A stretch of 32,970 bases of DNA from Sphingobacteriales bacterium TSM_CSM (GCA_002212725.1 MTCR01000131.1:1-32970), one strand, 5' to 3'. Positions 15,256 through 23,999 are shown, counted from the first letter of the stretch. Translations and numbers: made by a program. The notes: generated from the letters alone by a model not told the origin.

Positions 15256-17436
15256 CTACTTTACCCCCATTTTTTTCAACTGCTTAATGGTTAATGTACT
15301 TGGCTCGGCACCACTGTAAACAGTAATACGGGTTTTTTTAGCCCCGCGTTCTTTGGCTAATTTTTCAAACTCTTCGGTTTCGGCAATAGAGGCATAAGGG
15401 CCAAGCACTATCATCATGCCTTCGGGAGTATATTGTAAATCTATAGCGGTATTTAATTCGGCAAAGGTGTAGTAAGTGTCATTGTCCACATTTTTGTAGG
15501 GGCCAATAAAGACTTTGTAAGAATACACAGCACCTTGAGGAGATAAAACCGGTTCTTCCGTTTCGGAAACAGCCACAGGTGCTACCAAAACCGGCTGGTT
15601 TTCGGGTTGTGCTGGCTGTTCTGCGGGTATTTCGGGTGTTTCGGTTTGTTGCTGCTGCGGCACCGATAAACCGGCCACTCCCTGAATAAAAATAACCTTT
15701 ATCTCAATGCGGTCGTTTTGCTGATGCAATTCATCGGGGCATTGTACGCCGTTGGCACAGTGGTTCAGCAATTCCTGCTCGCCATACCCTTTGGTCATTA
15801 CCCTTGCCGGCGAAATTCCCTTGAGCATAAGGTATTCGCGTACAGCTTCGGCCCGTTTAATGCTTATTTCCATATTGGCAAAATCGTTTCCTCTTGCATC
15901 GGTATGAGCGCCTGCTTCTACCCTTATTTCGGGCCAATCATTCATATAATTAACCAGTTTATCCAGTTCTTTACCTGCATCAGAAGTAAGGTTCCAGTCG
16001 CCCGGTTTAAAGCGTATTTTATTCATGCCCAAAGCCTCATTGAGCAGGGTATTGGTAATTGCCGGCTGCTGAAAAGCAACCGATTCATTAACATCTTGCC
16101 CGGCCACACCATCTTTGGGCAAAGCCGAAAAATAGTAAATATCGTCGCTGCCAAAACCACCGGGGCGGTTAGAGGTAAAATACCCCCATTGTTTATCGGG
16201 GCTAAGGGTTAGCCCGAAATCATCGCGGTTAGAATTAAACGGTGCGCCCATATTTACCGGTTCTATCCAGGTTTTGCGGCCGTAATTGGTATAAAAAATA
16301 TCAAGCCCGCCCAAACCCGGATGCCCGTTTGAGGCAAAGTAAAGCGTTCCATCTGTATGAATATACGGAAACAGTTCGTTGCCGGCCGTATTTACCTGTG
16401 GGCCAAGGTTTACCGGCCGGCTCCAGGTAGAGTCCAGCCGCGCACAAAGGTAAATATCGGTTCCGCCAAAACCGCCTTCCATATCAGACACAAAATACAG
16501 TGATTGACCATCGTCTGAAATGCTGGGGTGTGTCATGGAATAGGTTCGGGTATTATCCAGTTCATCTTCCACATTGTTATATTTAAACTTTTCAACACTC
16601 GACCATTTGCCATCGGGAAGGTATTTTGCCGTGTAAAGGCTAAGGAGTAGCGCACCGGCTTCGCTGCGTTGTTTTTTACCGTTAAAAAAGGCGTTTCGGG
16701 TAAAAACGGCGGTTGTATCGGGAAAAGTACAAACAGACATGGGTCCGTCATTAAACTGGCTGTTAACACCGCCTTTAAGGGGTTGCGGCGGCGTGTAGGC
16801 ATTGCCCGGCTGTCGTTTGCTGTAATACAAATCGAGGTACTGGCTGGCTGCATTTTTTTTACCCTTTGCCGGTTTACCTTTCATAATATCTTGCCTGTTG
16901 CTGGAAAACAAAATGCCGTTGTTAAACAAAACCGGTGCAAACTCGGCATATTTGGTATTAAGCGGCAACAACCACACTTCATAATTGTAGGCCTGTTCGT
17001 TCAGTTGCTCCACCATATCGCAACCTTTTGCCAGTTCGGTACCCAAGGCATCGGAGCGCCCATATTCCACAAACCATTTTTTAGCTTCCTCGCAATTGCC
17101 GTTGCTTTGCAAAACACGCGCAAAATTTAATTTATGTATGGGCTGGTCGGCCGGCAATTGGGCAATAATTTGCCGGTACCAGTACTCGGCTTTATCATAA
17201 TCATTAATAAACCGGTAGGCTTCGGCAAGTTTAAGTTTTACCTCAAACAAGTTATCTCTCAGCAATATGTCGCGGTAAATGGGTATTGCCTGGTCATAGG
17301 CGTAGGCATCAAAATAAGCGTTGGCCTGTTTCAGCATTTTTTTTACTGTGGCATCTTGCGGGTAAACAACAGCTAAGCCGTTACAAAGTAACAGGCAAAG
17401 GGTTATGTATTGCAAAAAGAATGTGCGCATGAACAA
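15256..17436 (-). CDS. TPR / PD40 propeller / OmpA outer-membrane protein, PorE-like, with SPOR-like C-terminus
   Basis: A 726-residue exported protein. A signal sequence (cut near YPQD, residue 28) is followed by TPR-like helices (~30-140, NAYFDAYAYDQAIPIYRDIL), a WD40-like PD40 beta-propeller (~155-440, with repeats such as LFFVSDMEGGFGG-type and FTSNRPGGFGSDDIYYF), then an OmpA C-terminal peptidoglycan-binding domain (~475-605, GAHTDARGNDFANMEISIKRA). The final ~75 residues (YSYKVFIGPYK, VLGPYASIAETEEF) look like degenerate SPOR repeats. The TPR-propeller-OmpA order is that of PorE, a T9SS component that anchors the machine to peptidoglycan, but PorE has a carboxypeptidase-regulatory-like domain before OmpA that I do not see. 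It may equally be a T9SS-unrelated wall anchor. The start may be the second Met, at 17430. Confidence 0.87.
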   Translation of the reverse strand: MFMRTFFLQYITLCLLLCNGLAVVYPQDATVKKMLKQANAYFDAYAYDQAIPIYRDILLRDNLFEVKLKLAEAYRFINDYDKAEYWYRQIIAQLPADQPIHKLNFARVLQSNGNCEEAKKWFVEYGRSDALGTELAKGCDMVEQLNEQAYNYEVWLLPLNTKYAEFAPVLFNNGILFSSNRQDIMKGKPAKGKKNAASQYLDLYYSKRQPGNAYTPPQPLKGGVNSQFNDGPMSVCTFPDTTAVFTRNAFFNGKKQRSEAGALLLSLYTAKYLPDGKWSSVEKFKYNNVEDELDNTRTYSMTHPSISDDGQSLYFVSDMEGGFGGTDIYLCARLDSTWSRPVNLGPQVNTAGNELFPYIHTDGTLYFASNGHPGLGGLDIFYTNYGRKTWIEPVNMGAPFNSNRDDFGLTLSPDKQWGYFTSNRPGGFGSDDIYYFSALPKDGVAGQDVNESVAFQQPAITNTLLNEALGMNKIRFKPGDWNLTSDAGKELDKLVNYMNDWPEIRVEAGAHTDARGNDFANMEISIKRAEAVREYLMLKGISPARVMTKGYGEQELLNHCANGVQCPDELHQQNDRIEIKVIFIQGVAGLSVPQQQQTETPEIPAEQPAQPENQPVLVAPVAVSETEEPVLSPQGAVYSYKVFIGPYKNVDNDTYYTFAELNTAIDLQYTPEGMMIVLGPYASIAETEEFEKLAKERGAKKTRITVYSGAEPSTLTIKQLKKMGVK

Positions 17437-17564
17437 GAGGGATTTATTTGAATTTGATAGGGTAGCTATAATGGAATTGTTTTACAAAGTAAGCATAAAA
17501 AACGGTATTTACAGTGTTTGTGCCGAAATTGCAGGCAAGAGCAAACAGAATTTCAGCATTTGCC

Positions 17565-20321
17565 TCATGGCGCAGGGTACATGCCCAGATTTTTAAAAAC
17601 AAATGACCACACATCGGAATACGTTTGTATGAACTGTGTGGTGGTTTTACCCTGTCCTCCACCGCCATGCCCCGACATGGTATCTATTCTGATAAGCATT
17701 GGATTAGGGCCTTTATAAGCATGTTGCAAGGCAGCCGTGTATTTATAGGAATGTGCGGGCACAACGCGGTCGTCGCGGTCGGCGGTCATTACCAGAGTGG
17801 CCGGGTATTTTAATTGAGGCTGAATGTTGTGATAGGGCGAATAGGCATACAGAAACGGGAACTGTTGGGGATTGTCGGCGCTGCCGTACTCGCTTACCCA
17901 AGCCCACCCGATGGTAAATTTATGAAACCTCAGCATATCCATAACCCCCACCACGGGCAAGGCTACGGCAAACAAATCGGGGCGTTGGTTCATAACTGCG
18001 CCAATGAGCAGCCCGCCGTTTGAGCGTCCGGTGGCGGCCAGTTTTTCGGGTCGGGTATAACCGTGGCTAATAAGGTATTGGGCAGCGGCAATATAGTCAT
18101 CAAATACGTTTTGTTTTTTTTCCAACATGCCTGCCTTGTGCCAGGTTTCGCCATACTCTGCGCCGCCGCGCAGGTTGGCTACCGTATAAATACCGCCACC
18201 GGCATAAAAAGGCAGGTTTTCGGGCTTAAATTCGGGAATTCGGGATATATTAAACCCGCCATAACTGTAAAGCAAACAGGGGTGTTGCCCGTTTAGGGGT
18301 ATTTTTTTGCGGTGGGTTATAAACATGGGCACCAAGGTGCCATCTTTTGAAGGGTAAAAAACCTGTTGGGTTTCGTAGTCGTCAAAATTAAAAGGTATTT
18401 CGGGCTTGTAGAACACGGCCGGCGCGCTGCCCGAAAAATCGTATTTAAAAATAGTGGGTGGGTACATAAACGACTCGAAGGAATAGAAGAAAACCGGCTC
18501 ATCTCTGTCGGCGCTGAAACCGTTGGCAATGCCCAGTGCAGGCAGGGTAATTTCGGTTTCGGGTTGGCCGGCAAGGTTATAAATATACAGGCGGCTGCTT
18601 ACGTCTTTCATGTAAGCCAGCAGCAGTTTGTTGTTTGCAAACAAAGCATTGTCCAAAACGGCATCGGGTTTTTCGGGCACCAGTTCGGTCCAGTTTTGCT
18701 CGGTAGGGTTGGAAGGGTCTATCAAAATCAGCCGGTAATTTGGGGCTTTGTAGTTGGTTTCAATAAGCAGTTTATCCGCTATATTATCTACTACCGAAAA
18801 ATTATGCTCGAAACTGCTGATGAGTGGATTGAAACCATTTTGCCATTTACCGGCCAAGGCATAAAACAAAGAATTTCCCGATGCAGAACCTTCTGAAAGT
18901 GAAAGAATTACATAGTCCTCATCGTTTGTAACCGATATTCCCATCCTTAGTTTGGGGTTGTCATTGTTTTCATAAACCAGCACATCATCTGCTTGCGGCG
19001 TTCCTGCTTTGTGGTAGTAAATACGCGCCGATTGATTGGCAGAAGAAAGTTCCTTGCCTTCTTCGGGTTTTTCAAAACGGGTGTAGAAAAAACCGTCTTT
19101 CAGCCAGTCTGCACCCGAAAACTTAATATTTTCCAGTTTTTCGGGCAGTGTGTTGCCCGTTTGCAGGTCAATGATACGAAACTCGCGCCAGTCGCTGCCA
19201 CCAACCGAGGTTGCGTAAGTCATATAGCGGTTATCATGCGAAAAAGCTGTCATAGACAAAGACACAGAGCCATCGGGCGAGAAATTGTTGGGGTCTAAAA
19301 ACACTTCGGGTGTTGCATCCAATCCTTTTTGCCGGTATAAAACGCTGTGGTTTTGCAAGCCGGTATTCTTATAGAAATAATAGTAATCGCCGTGTTTTTC
19401 GGGCGATGACATTTTGGGGTAGTTAAAATATTGTTTCAATTGGTTTTCGAGGGCCGGTTTAAAACCGGTATTGGCTATATACTTATTGGTGAGTTCATTT
19501 TCGGCAGTTACCCACTTTTTTACATCGGGGTTATTTTCCTCTTCCATCCAACGGTAAGGGTCGTTTACGTTGGTTCCGTGGTAGTTATCGGTTTGTGGCA
19601 GCCGTTTGGCGGCGGGGTATTGCAGTGGCGAATTAGGTGCAGGTTTCACAAAGAGGTAAGGGCCTTTGGTTGCTCCCCAAACCTGTTTACCCGAATTATC
19701 GAAGCCCTGGTCCCAACTGTTAAGGGTATTGGCGGTAAGGGCTACTTTTGAGGTAGCATAAGCGGCGCCGCGCAAATCGCTTGGGCAGGTGGTGGCGTTG
19801 GTTTGCCCTGTATAGGCATTGCCTTTTTTTCTGAGGGTGATGGCGCAACCGTCGCGAAGGGTGAGCGAGTCGGGGGTTAGTTGGGAAAAAAGACCGGCAT
19901 TGTTCCACTGCCCGATGAATCGTTCGGGATTAGGCAAGGTGTACACGCGGCTTTCGAAGGTGTTTTTTCCTTTTTCCAGCAGTTGGTAAACCCTTTGGCG
20001 GTAGGGGCGGTATTGCATGGCAGCAACTGCCTGTTCTACATATAACCATTTACCATCTGTGCGACTTTGCCAAATGGGGTGCATGCTCAGGGTAATGTTA
20101 AAGTAAGCGGTATCTGAAACAGATTGTGCATAGCTGCTGTATGTGCCCTGCATCCAGGCGGCAAGTTCTTCCACGCTGCCTTTTTTGCTGCTCTTTTGTG
20201 CAAACATTACTGCCGGTACCAACAACAATAACAGAAAAAGGCGCCGGAAACCCCCTGCTCTGCCAAAAACAAATGCGTACTTCATGTTTCTGAAATGATG
20301 GTTATTAAAAAAGGTGCGCAA
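17565..20321 (-). CDS. Fusion of a CpcT/CpeT-like domain to a prolyl oligopeptidase (S9A)
   Basis: A 918-residue exported protein. After a signal peptide (LFLLLLLVPAVMFA, cut near residue 41), residues ~50-226 match the CpcT/CpeT family: WMQGTYSSYAQS, HPIWQSRTDGKWLYVEQA, PYRQRVYQL, DGCAITL, TTCPSDLRGAAYATS, WDQGFDNSGKQVWGATKGPY. From residue ~232 it is a prolyl oligopeptidase: N-terminal DPYRWMEEENN, a seven-bladed propeller to ~640, then an alpha/beta-hydrolase domain with Ser767 in TGRSNGGL, the Asp motif DRDDRVVP (848-855) and His885 in SGHGGG. All three catalytic elements are intact. The peptidase is expected to cut short peptides after Pro in the periplasm. CpeT proteins are bilin lyases in cyanobacteria; here the domain probably serves as a beta-barrel binding module. 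Translation may start at the second Met (20285), directly before the signal sequence. Confidence 0.92.
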   Translation of the reverse strand: MRTFFNNHHFRNMKYAFVFGRAGGFRRLFLLLLLVPAVMFAQKSSKKGSVEELAAWMQGTYSSYAQSVSDTAYFNITLSMHPIWQSRTDGKWLYVEQAVAAMQYRPYRQRVYQLLEKGKNTFESRVYTLPNPERFIGQWNNAGLFSQLTPDSLTLRDGCAITLRKKGNAYTGQTNATTCPSDLRGAAYATSKVALTANTLNSWDQGFDNSGKQVWGATKGPYLFVKPAPNSPLQYPAAKRLPQTDNYHGTNVNDPYRWMEEENNPDVKKWVTAENELTNKYIANTGFKPALENQLKQYFNYPKMSSPEKHGDYYYFYKNTGLQNHSVLYRQKGLDATPEVFLDPNNFSPDGSVSLSMTAFSHDNRYMTYATSVGGSDWREFRIIDLQTGNTLPEKLENIKFSGADWLKDGFFYTRFEKPEEGKELSSANQSARIYYHKAGTPQADDVLVYENNDNPKLRMGISVTNDEDYVILSLSEGSASGNSLFYALAGKWQNGFNPLISSFEHNFSVVDNIADKLLIETNYKAPNYRLILIDPSNPTEQNWTELVPEKPDAVLDNALFANNKLLLAYMKDVSSRLYIYNLAGQPETEITLPALGIANGFSADRDEPVFFYSFESFMYPPTIFKYDFSGSAPAVFYKPEIPFNFDDYETQQVFYPSKDGTLVPMFITHRKKIPLNGQHPCLLYSYGGFNISRIPEFKPENLPFYAGGGIYTVANLRGGAEYGETWHKAGMLEKKQNVFDDYIAAAQYLISHGYTRPEKLAATGRSNGGLLIGAVMNQRPDLFAVALPVVGVMDMLRFHKFTIGWAWVSEYGSADNPQQFPFLYAYSPYHNIQPQLKYPATLVMTADRDDRVVPAHSYKYTAALQHAYKGPNPMLIRIDTMSGHGGGGQGKTTTQFIQTYSDVWSFVFKNLGMYPAP

Positions 20322-20385
20322 AAACTGTTATTGCGATTATGCTTTTTTGTTGTTTGTACGTTTTCTGCCCGCGTAGCCGGAACAA

Positions 20386-20410
20386 GCCCCCCGCCGGGGA
20401 AAAGGGGGGC
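20386..20410. repeat. GC-rich palindrome upstream of the CpeT-peptidase gene
   Basis: GCCCCCC (20386-20392) and GGGGGGC (20404-20410) form a 7-bp GC stem around an 11-nt loop. Together with the flanking GCAACTTTGCC and GCCGGCCGG segments it looks like a small intergenic repeat unit of the kind scattered in Bacteroidota genomes. It lies 65 nt before the start of the minus-strand peptidase gene and could affect its leader. Confidence 0.45.
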
Positions 20411-20620
20411 AATTCGCAACTTTGCCGGCCGGGTGGTGTTGCCTCGCCTTTCTCCTTAAACCCGTTTGTTATTTGCAACAACTTTGTAGCAGGGCGCAAT
20501 TGAAACCAACTTGCACAACAGCGCAACGATGGCGCTGAATTTATTCGTTGTAAAGTAACAATTAAGCAGTTTTGCCGGGTTTAGCGGTAAAAATGGAATA
20601 TTTACCCACCCAACGTTGGT

Positions 20621-21829
20621 TTAAGCCGGGTACTCGTGGGGCAGTTCTATATTAAACTGCTCATGCCAGGGCAAGCCATGTATATTCATAAGTTCCATAA
20701 ACGGGTCGGGATTCATTTCTTCTACGTTAAATACGCCGGGTTTCATCCATTGGTTGGTTAGCATAAGCAATGCGCCAATCATGGCAGGCACACCCGTAGT
20801 GTAAGAAACAGCCTGCGCCTGCACTTCGCGGTAGGCTTCGGCATGGCTGCAATTGTTGTAAATGAAATAGGTAAGCGGATTTCCGTTTTTGTCTAACCCT
20901 TTAATCTGGCATCCTATAGAGGTTTCGCCGGTATAATTTTCACCCAGTGAAGAGGGTTCGGGCAAAACGGCTTTCAAAAATTCGAGCGGTATAATTTCAA
21001 TGCCTTTGTACACAACGGGTTTAATACTCGTCATGCCCACATTTTGCAATACGGTAAGGTGGGTAATGTACTGCTGCCCAAAGGTCATCCAAAATCGGGC
21101 GCGTTTAAGGGTGGGGAAATTTCTAACCAGCGATTCCAGTTCTTCGTGGTAAAGCAGATACGATTCGCGCTCGCCGATATTTGGGTAGTGAACAGGTTTG
21201 TGAACAGACATTGGCGGAATTTCCTTCCACTGCCCGTTTTCGAAGTATTTGCCGTTTTGGGTAATTTCCCGGATGTTGATTTCGGGGTTAAAGTTGGTGG
21301 CAAAGGCTTTACCATGGCTGCCCGCGTTACAATCCACAATATCGAGGTAGTGCATTTCGCTGAAATGGTGTTTGGCGGCATAAGCGGTAAAAACCTGTGT
21401 AGCGCCGGGGTCGAACCCGCAGCCGAGCAGGGCCATGATGCCCCGTTCTTCGAAGCGCTTTTTATAAGCCCATTGCCAGCTATATTCAAATTTAGCTTCC
21501 TCTTTAGGTTCGTAATTTGCCGTATCGAGGTAATGAACCCCTGTTTGCAGGCAGGCATCCATAATGGGTAAATCCTGGTAAGGCAGGGCTACGTTAATAA
21601 CCAAATCGGGTTTAAAAGATTCAATTAAAGCTGCCGTTTCGGCAACATTATCGGCATCAACCTGTGCAGTTTTAATCCGGTTTCCGCCAATTTCATCTGC
21701 AATAGCACGGCATTTAGAAAGGGTGCGGCTTGCCAGCATAATATCGGAAAAGACTTCGGGAACCATGGCACATTTTTTGACCACTACATTACCCACGCCA
21801 CCGGCACCAATAATTAACACTCTGCTCAT
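20621..21829 (-). CDS. Carboxynorspermidine dehydrogenase (saccharopine dehydrogenase family)
   Basis: A 402-residue cytoplasmic NADPH-dependent enzyme. It condenses L-aspartate semialdehyde with a diamine (putrescine or diaminopropane) to carboxyspermidine or carboxynorspermidine, the alternative polyamine pathway of many gut and marine bacteria. Evidence: Rossmann motif GAGGVG (residues 8-13); VDADNV and NVALPYQDL typical of this branch; then GCGFDPGATQVFTAYA, ATNFNPEINIREIT, RARFWMTFGQQY and SYTTGVPAMIGA, which match Bacteroides-type CASDH closely. The partner decarboxylase (CANSDC, nspC) is not in the window. The ATG at 21829 is fixed by the Rossmann fold beginning at residue 3. A promoter (TATCTTTG on the minus strand) lies just upstream. 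Confidence 0.92.
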   Translation of the reverse strand: MSRVLIIGAGGVGNVVVKKCAMVPEVFSDIMLASRTLSKCRAIADEIGGNRIKTAQVDADNVAETAALIESFKPDLVINVALPYQDLPIMDACLQTGVHYLDTANYEPKEEAKFEYSWQWAYKKRFEERGIMALLGCGFDPGATQVFTAYAAKHHFSEMHYLDIVDCNAGSHGKAFATNFNPEINIREITQNGKYFENGQWKEIPPMSVHKPVHYPNIGERESYLLYHEELESLVRNFPTLKRARFWMTFGQQYITHLTVLQNVGMTSIKPVVYKGIEIIPLEFLKAVLPEPSSLGENYTGETSIGCQIKGLDKNGNPLTYFIYNNCSHAEAYREVQAQAVSYTTGVPAMIGALLMLTNQWMKPGVFNVEEMNPDPFMELMNIHGLPWHEQFNIELPHEYPA

Positions 21830-21869
21830 TGGTTATTTATTTGTTTTTTTTAAGTGATTATTCGGGCGG

Positions 21870-21903
21870 CAAAGATACAAAAAAGAAAGGCATTTTTGCC
21901 AAA
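21870..21903 (-). promoter_or_regulatory. Promoter of the carboxynorspermidine dehydrogenase gene
   Basis: On the minus strand TATCTTTG (complement of 21870-21877) matches TAnnTTTG, and TTTG (complement of 21900-21903) lies 22 bp upstream, slightly wider than the usual spacing. The transcript would start near 21864 with a leader of about 35 nt. Confidence 0.5.
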
Positions 21904-21969
21904 AAAACAACCTTGTTTATTGGCTGCACAGGAAATTGGTAAATAGTAGGAAAGAAGCCGGAACTTCTG

Positions 21970-21977
21970 TATTTTTG
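21970..21977 (+). promoter_or_regulatory. Possible -7 element for the rfbC-led gene group
   Basis: TATTTTTG matches TAnnTTTG on the plus strand, about 75 nt before the preferred rfbC start at 22053. No TTTG element was found at the normal distance upstream, so the call is tentative. It also lies inside the longer version of the rfbC frame, which argues for the shorter protein. Confidence 0.35.
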
Positions 21978-22052
21978 CCCCTACGCTACCAAACAACCTG
22001 CAAAATTGAATTTCTGTACCTAATAGTTCTTGTACCGCTTTATTTACCGTTT

Positions 22053-22625
22053 ATGCAGCTACCTTTTATTGAAGAAACCGGATTTCCGGATTTGCTACTG
22101 ATTAACCCGCCTGTATTTACCGATGACAGAGGCTATTTTTTTGAAAGCTACAACAGAAAAACTTTTGAAAATTATGGCTTGTACTATGATTTTGTACAGG
22201 ATAACCAGGCACGGTCGAGGTATGGAGTGTTGCGCGGCCTGCATTACCAACTGGAACCCTACGCCCAGGCAAAGCTGGTGCGGGTAACCGAAGGCAAAGT
22301 ATTAGACGTGGTGGTTGACCTCAGAGGCGGCTCGCCCACCTTTGCCAAGTGGTTTGGGGTGCTGCTTTCGGCCGAAAACAGAAAACAACTGCTTATTCCA
22401 AGAGGATTTGCACATGGGTATATAGTGTTGAGCGCTACCGCCGAATTTGTGTATAAATGCGATAACTACTATAACAAAGAGGCCGAAACCGGTATAGCAT
22501 ACGACGACCCCACCCTGCAAATTGACTGGAAAGTGCCTAAAGAGGGGTTAATTGTTTCGGAAAAAGACCTGATGCTGCCCGTGTTAACCGAAGCGCGTTA
22601 TAACTTCACCTTTCCGGGTTCTTAG
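22053..22625 (+). CDS. rfbC: dTDP-4-dehydrorhamnose 3,5-epimerase
   Basis: A 190-residue cupin enzyme that epimerises dTDP-4-keto-6-deoxyglucose at C3 and C5 in dTDP-L-rhamnose synthesis. The sequence shows PPVFTDDRGYFFESYN, QDNQARSRYGVLRGLHYQ with the catalytic His64, the AKLVRVTEGKVLDVVVDLR core, PRGFAHGY, and the Tyr region VYKCDNYY (Tyr134). The open frame extends upstream to 21936, but those extra 39 residues are not family-like and contain the promoter-like box, so the ATG at 22053 is chosen; it gives the usual size. The other rhamnose genes (rfbA, rfbB, rfbD) are not nearby. The sterol reductase gene follows after 44 nt, which allows co-transcription. The stop is TAG. Confidence 0.93.
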   Translation: MQLPFIEETGFPDLLLINPPVFTDDRGYFFESYNRKTFENYGLYYDFVQDNQARSRYGVLRGLHYQLEPYAQAKLVRVTEGKVLDVVVDLRGGSPTFAKWFGVLLSAENRKQLLIPRGFAHGYIVLSATAEFVYKCDNYYNKEAETGIAYDDPTLQIDWKVPKEGLIVSEKDLMLPVLTEARYNFTFPGS

Positions 22626-22669
22626 CTGCAGTGCTCAGGCATAATTCATAACCTCCAAACCAACCAAAC

Positions 22670-23956
22670 GTGAAACTGAAAAACTACCTGCCTCTGTTGC
22701 TTATTGCACTGTGTCCGCCGTTTGCCATGTGCATTTGGTACACCAATTTTGAACTTGGCGGATCGTTTGCCCGGCTTTTTAGCCTGTTTGCAACGGAAGG
22801 TTTGCCGCAAACATTGGTAAAAATATGGAAACCTGTGTTTTTCGGCACTCCTGCAGCCTGGCTTATAATTGGCATTTTTGCCGCAGTGCAATTGTTGTTT
22901 ATTAAAATTTTGCCGGGTAAAACAGCTTACGGCCCCGAAACCATTAACCACCATATACCGGTGTATAAAGCCAACGGCTTGCTGGCTTACCTGCTTACTT
23001 TGGGGTTGTTTTTGGGTTGTTCGTATGGGTTGGGTTTTTTTGAGGCTTCGGTAGTGTACAATCATTTTGGCGGCATTTTAGGAGCGCTCAACCTGTTTAG
23101 CCTGCTGTTTTGCCTGTTGCTGTATGTAAAAGGGCGCCTTGCCCCGTCGGGACCCGATCATGGTTCGAGCGGCAATTTTATTTTCGACTATTTTTGGGGG
23201 CTTGAACTGTACCCGCGCATAGCCGGTTGGGATGTAAAGCAGTTTACCAACTCGCGGTTTGGCATGATGAGCTGGCCGGTTATTGTTTTATCTTTTGCCG
23301 CCAAACAACACGAACTTCACGGAATTAGCGATTCCATGCTGGTATCGGTACTGTTGCAATTGGCTTATGTTACCATTTTTTTCTACTACGAAACCGGGTA
23401 TTTTACCACTATGGACATACAGCACGACCGCGCCGGTTTTTACCTCTGCTGGGGTTGTATGGTTTGGATTCCTTCGGTTTACACTTCAACGGCCATGTAT
23501 TTGGTAAATTACCCCAACCAATTGGGCTGGTTTTGGGCGGCGCTGCTGCTTGCGGTTGGCGGCTGGTGCCTGTACATGAAAACCAATGCCAACCGTCAGC
23601 GCATTAATGTAAGGGCTGCCAATGGCAATTACCAGATTTGGGGCAAGCCGGCAAAATACATACGCGCCAAATATACCACCGCACAGGGGCAGGAAAAGGA
23701 AAACATTTTGCTGACATCGGGCTGGTGGGGCATTGCCAGCCATTTTCATTATCTGGGCGAAATTGTTGGCTCCTTGTGTTGGAGTTTGCCCGGCCTGTTC
23801 CGCCATTTCATGCCCTATTTTTATGTGGTTTACCTCACTATTCTGCTTTGCCACCGTGCGTTCAGAGATGATGCCCGCTGTGCAGCAAAATATGGCCCCT
23901 GGTGGGAAGCATATAGAAAACAGGTAAAATACAAAGTAATACCCGGCATTTTTTAA
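22670..23956 (+). CDS. 7-dehydrocholesterol reductase / ERG4-ERG24 family sterol reductase homologue
   Basis: A 428-residue protein with about nine membrane helices. The C-terminal third carries the sterol-reductase hallmarks: LLTSGWWGIASHFHYLGEI, then PYFYVVYLTILLCHRAFRDD with the signature H-R-x2-R-D-x3-C-x2-K-Y-G, and the ending KVIPGIF. An imperfect form of the first family signature (GNFIFDYFWGLELYPRI) lies mid-protein. Eukaryotic members reduce the C7 or C14 double bond of sterols with NADPH. The ending resembles DHCR7 most. No squalene epoxidase, lanosterol synthase or other sterol gene is in the window, so the natural substrate may be a scavenged sterol or another isoprenoid. The start is GTG at 22670; no better ATG lies before helix 1. 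Confidence 0.87.
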   Translation: MKLKNYLPLLLIALCPPFAMCIWYTNFELGGSFARLFSLFATEGLPQTLVKIWKPVFFGTPAAWLIIGIFAAVQLLFIKILPGKTAYGPETINHHIPVYKANGLLAYLLTLGLFLGCSYGLGFFEASVVYNHFGGILGALNLFSLLFCLLLYVKGRLAPSGPDHGSSGNFIFDYFWGLELYPRIAGWDVKQFTNSRFGMMSWPVIVLSFAAKQHELHGISDSMLVSVLLQLAYVTIFFYYETGYFTTMDIQHDRAGFYLCWGCMVWIPSVYTSTAMYLVNYPNQLGWFWAALLLAVGGWCLYMKTNANRQRINVRAANGNYQIWGKPAKYIRAKYTTAQGQEKENILLTSGWWGIASHFHYLGEIVGSLCWSLPGLFRHFMPYFYVVYLTILLCHRAFRDDARCAAKYGPWWEAYRKQVKYKVIPGIF

Positions 23957-23999
23957 TACGCCCGAAATTACAGCCAAAATCATTTGAAAGATATACCAC

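Noticed and set aside
18366..18896. 176-codon plus-strand frame opposite the prolyl oligopeptidase
   Set aside because: Lies inside a well supported gene on the other strand and shows no domain.
20305..20526. 73-codon minus-strand open frame upstream of the CpeT-peptidase gene
   Set aside because: Its Pro/Gly-rich centre is a translation of the GC palindrome at 20386-20410; it overlaps the peptidase gene start and is more likely an intergenic repeat.
21936..22052. 39-residue N-terminal extension of the rfbC protein
   Set aside because: Not family-like, contains a promoter-like TATTTTTG box, and the ATG at 22053 gives the normal enzyme length.
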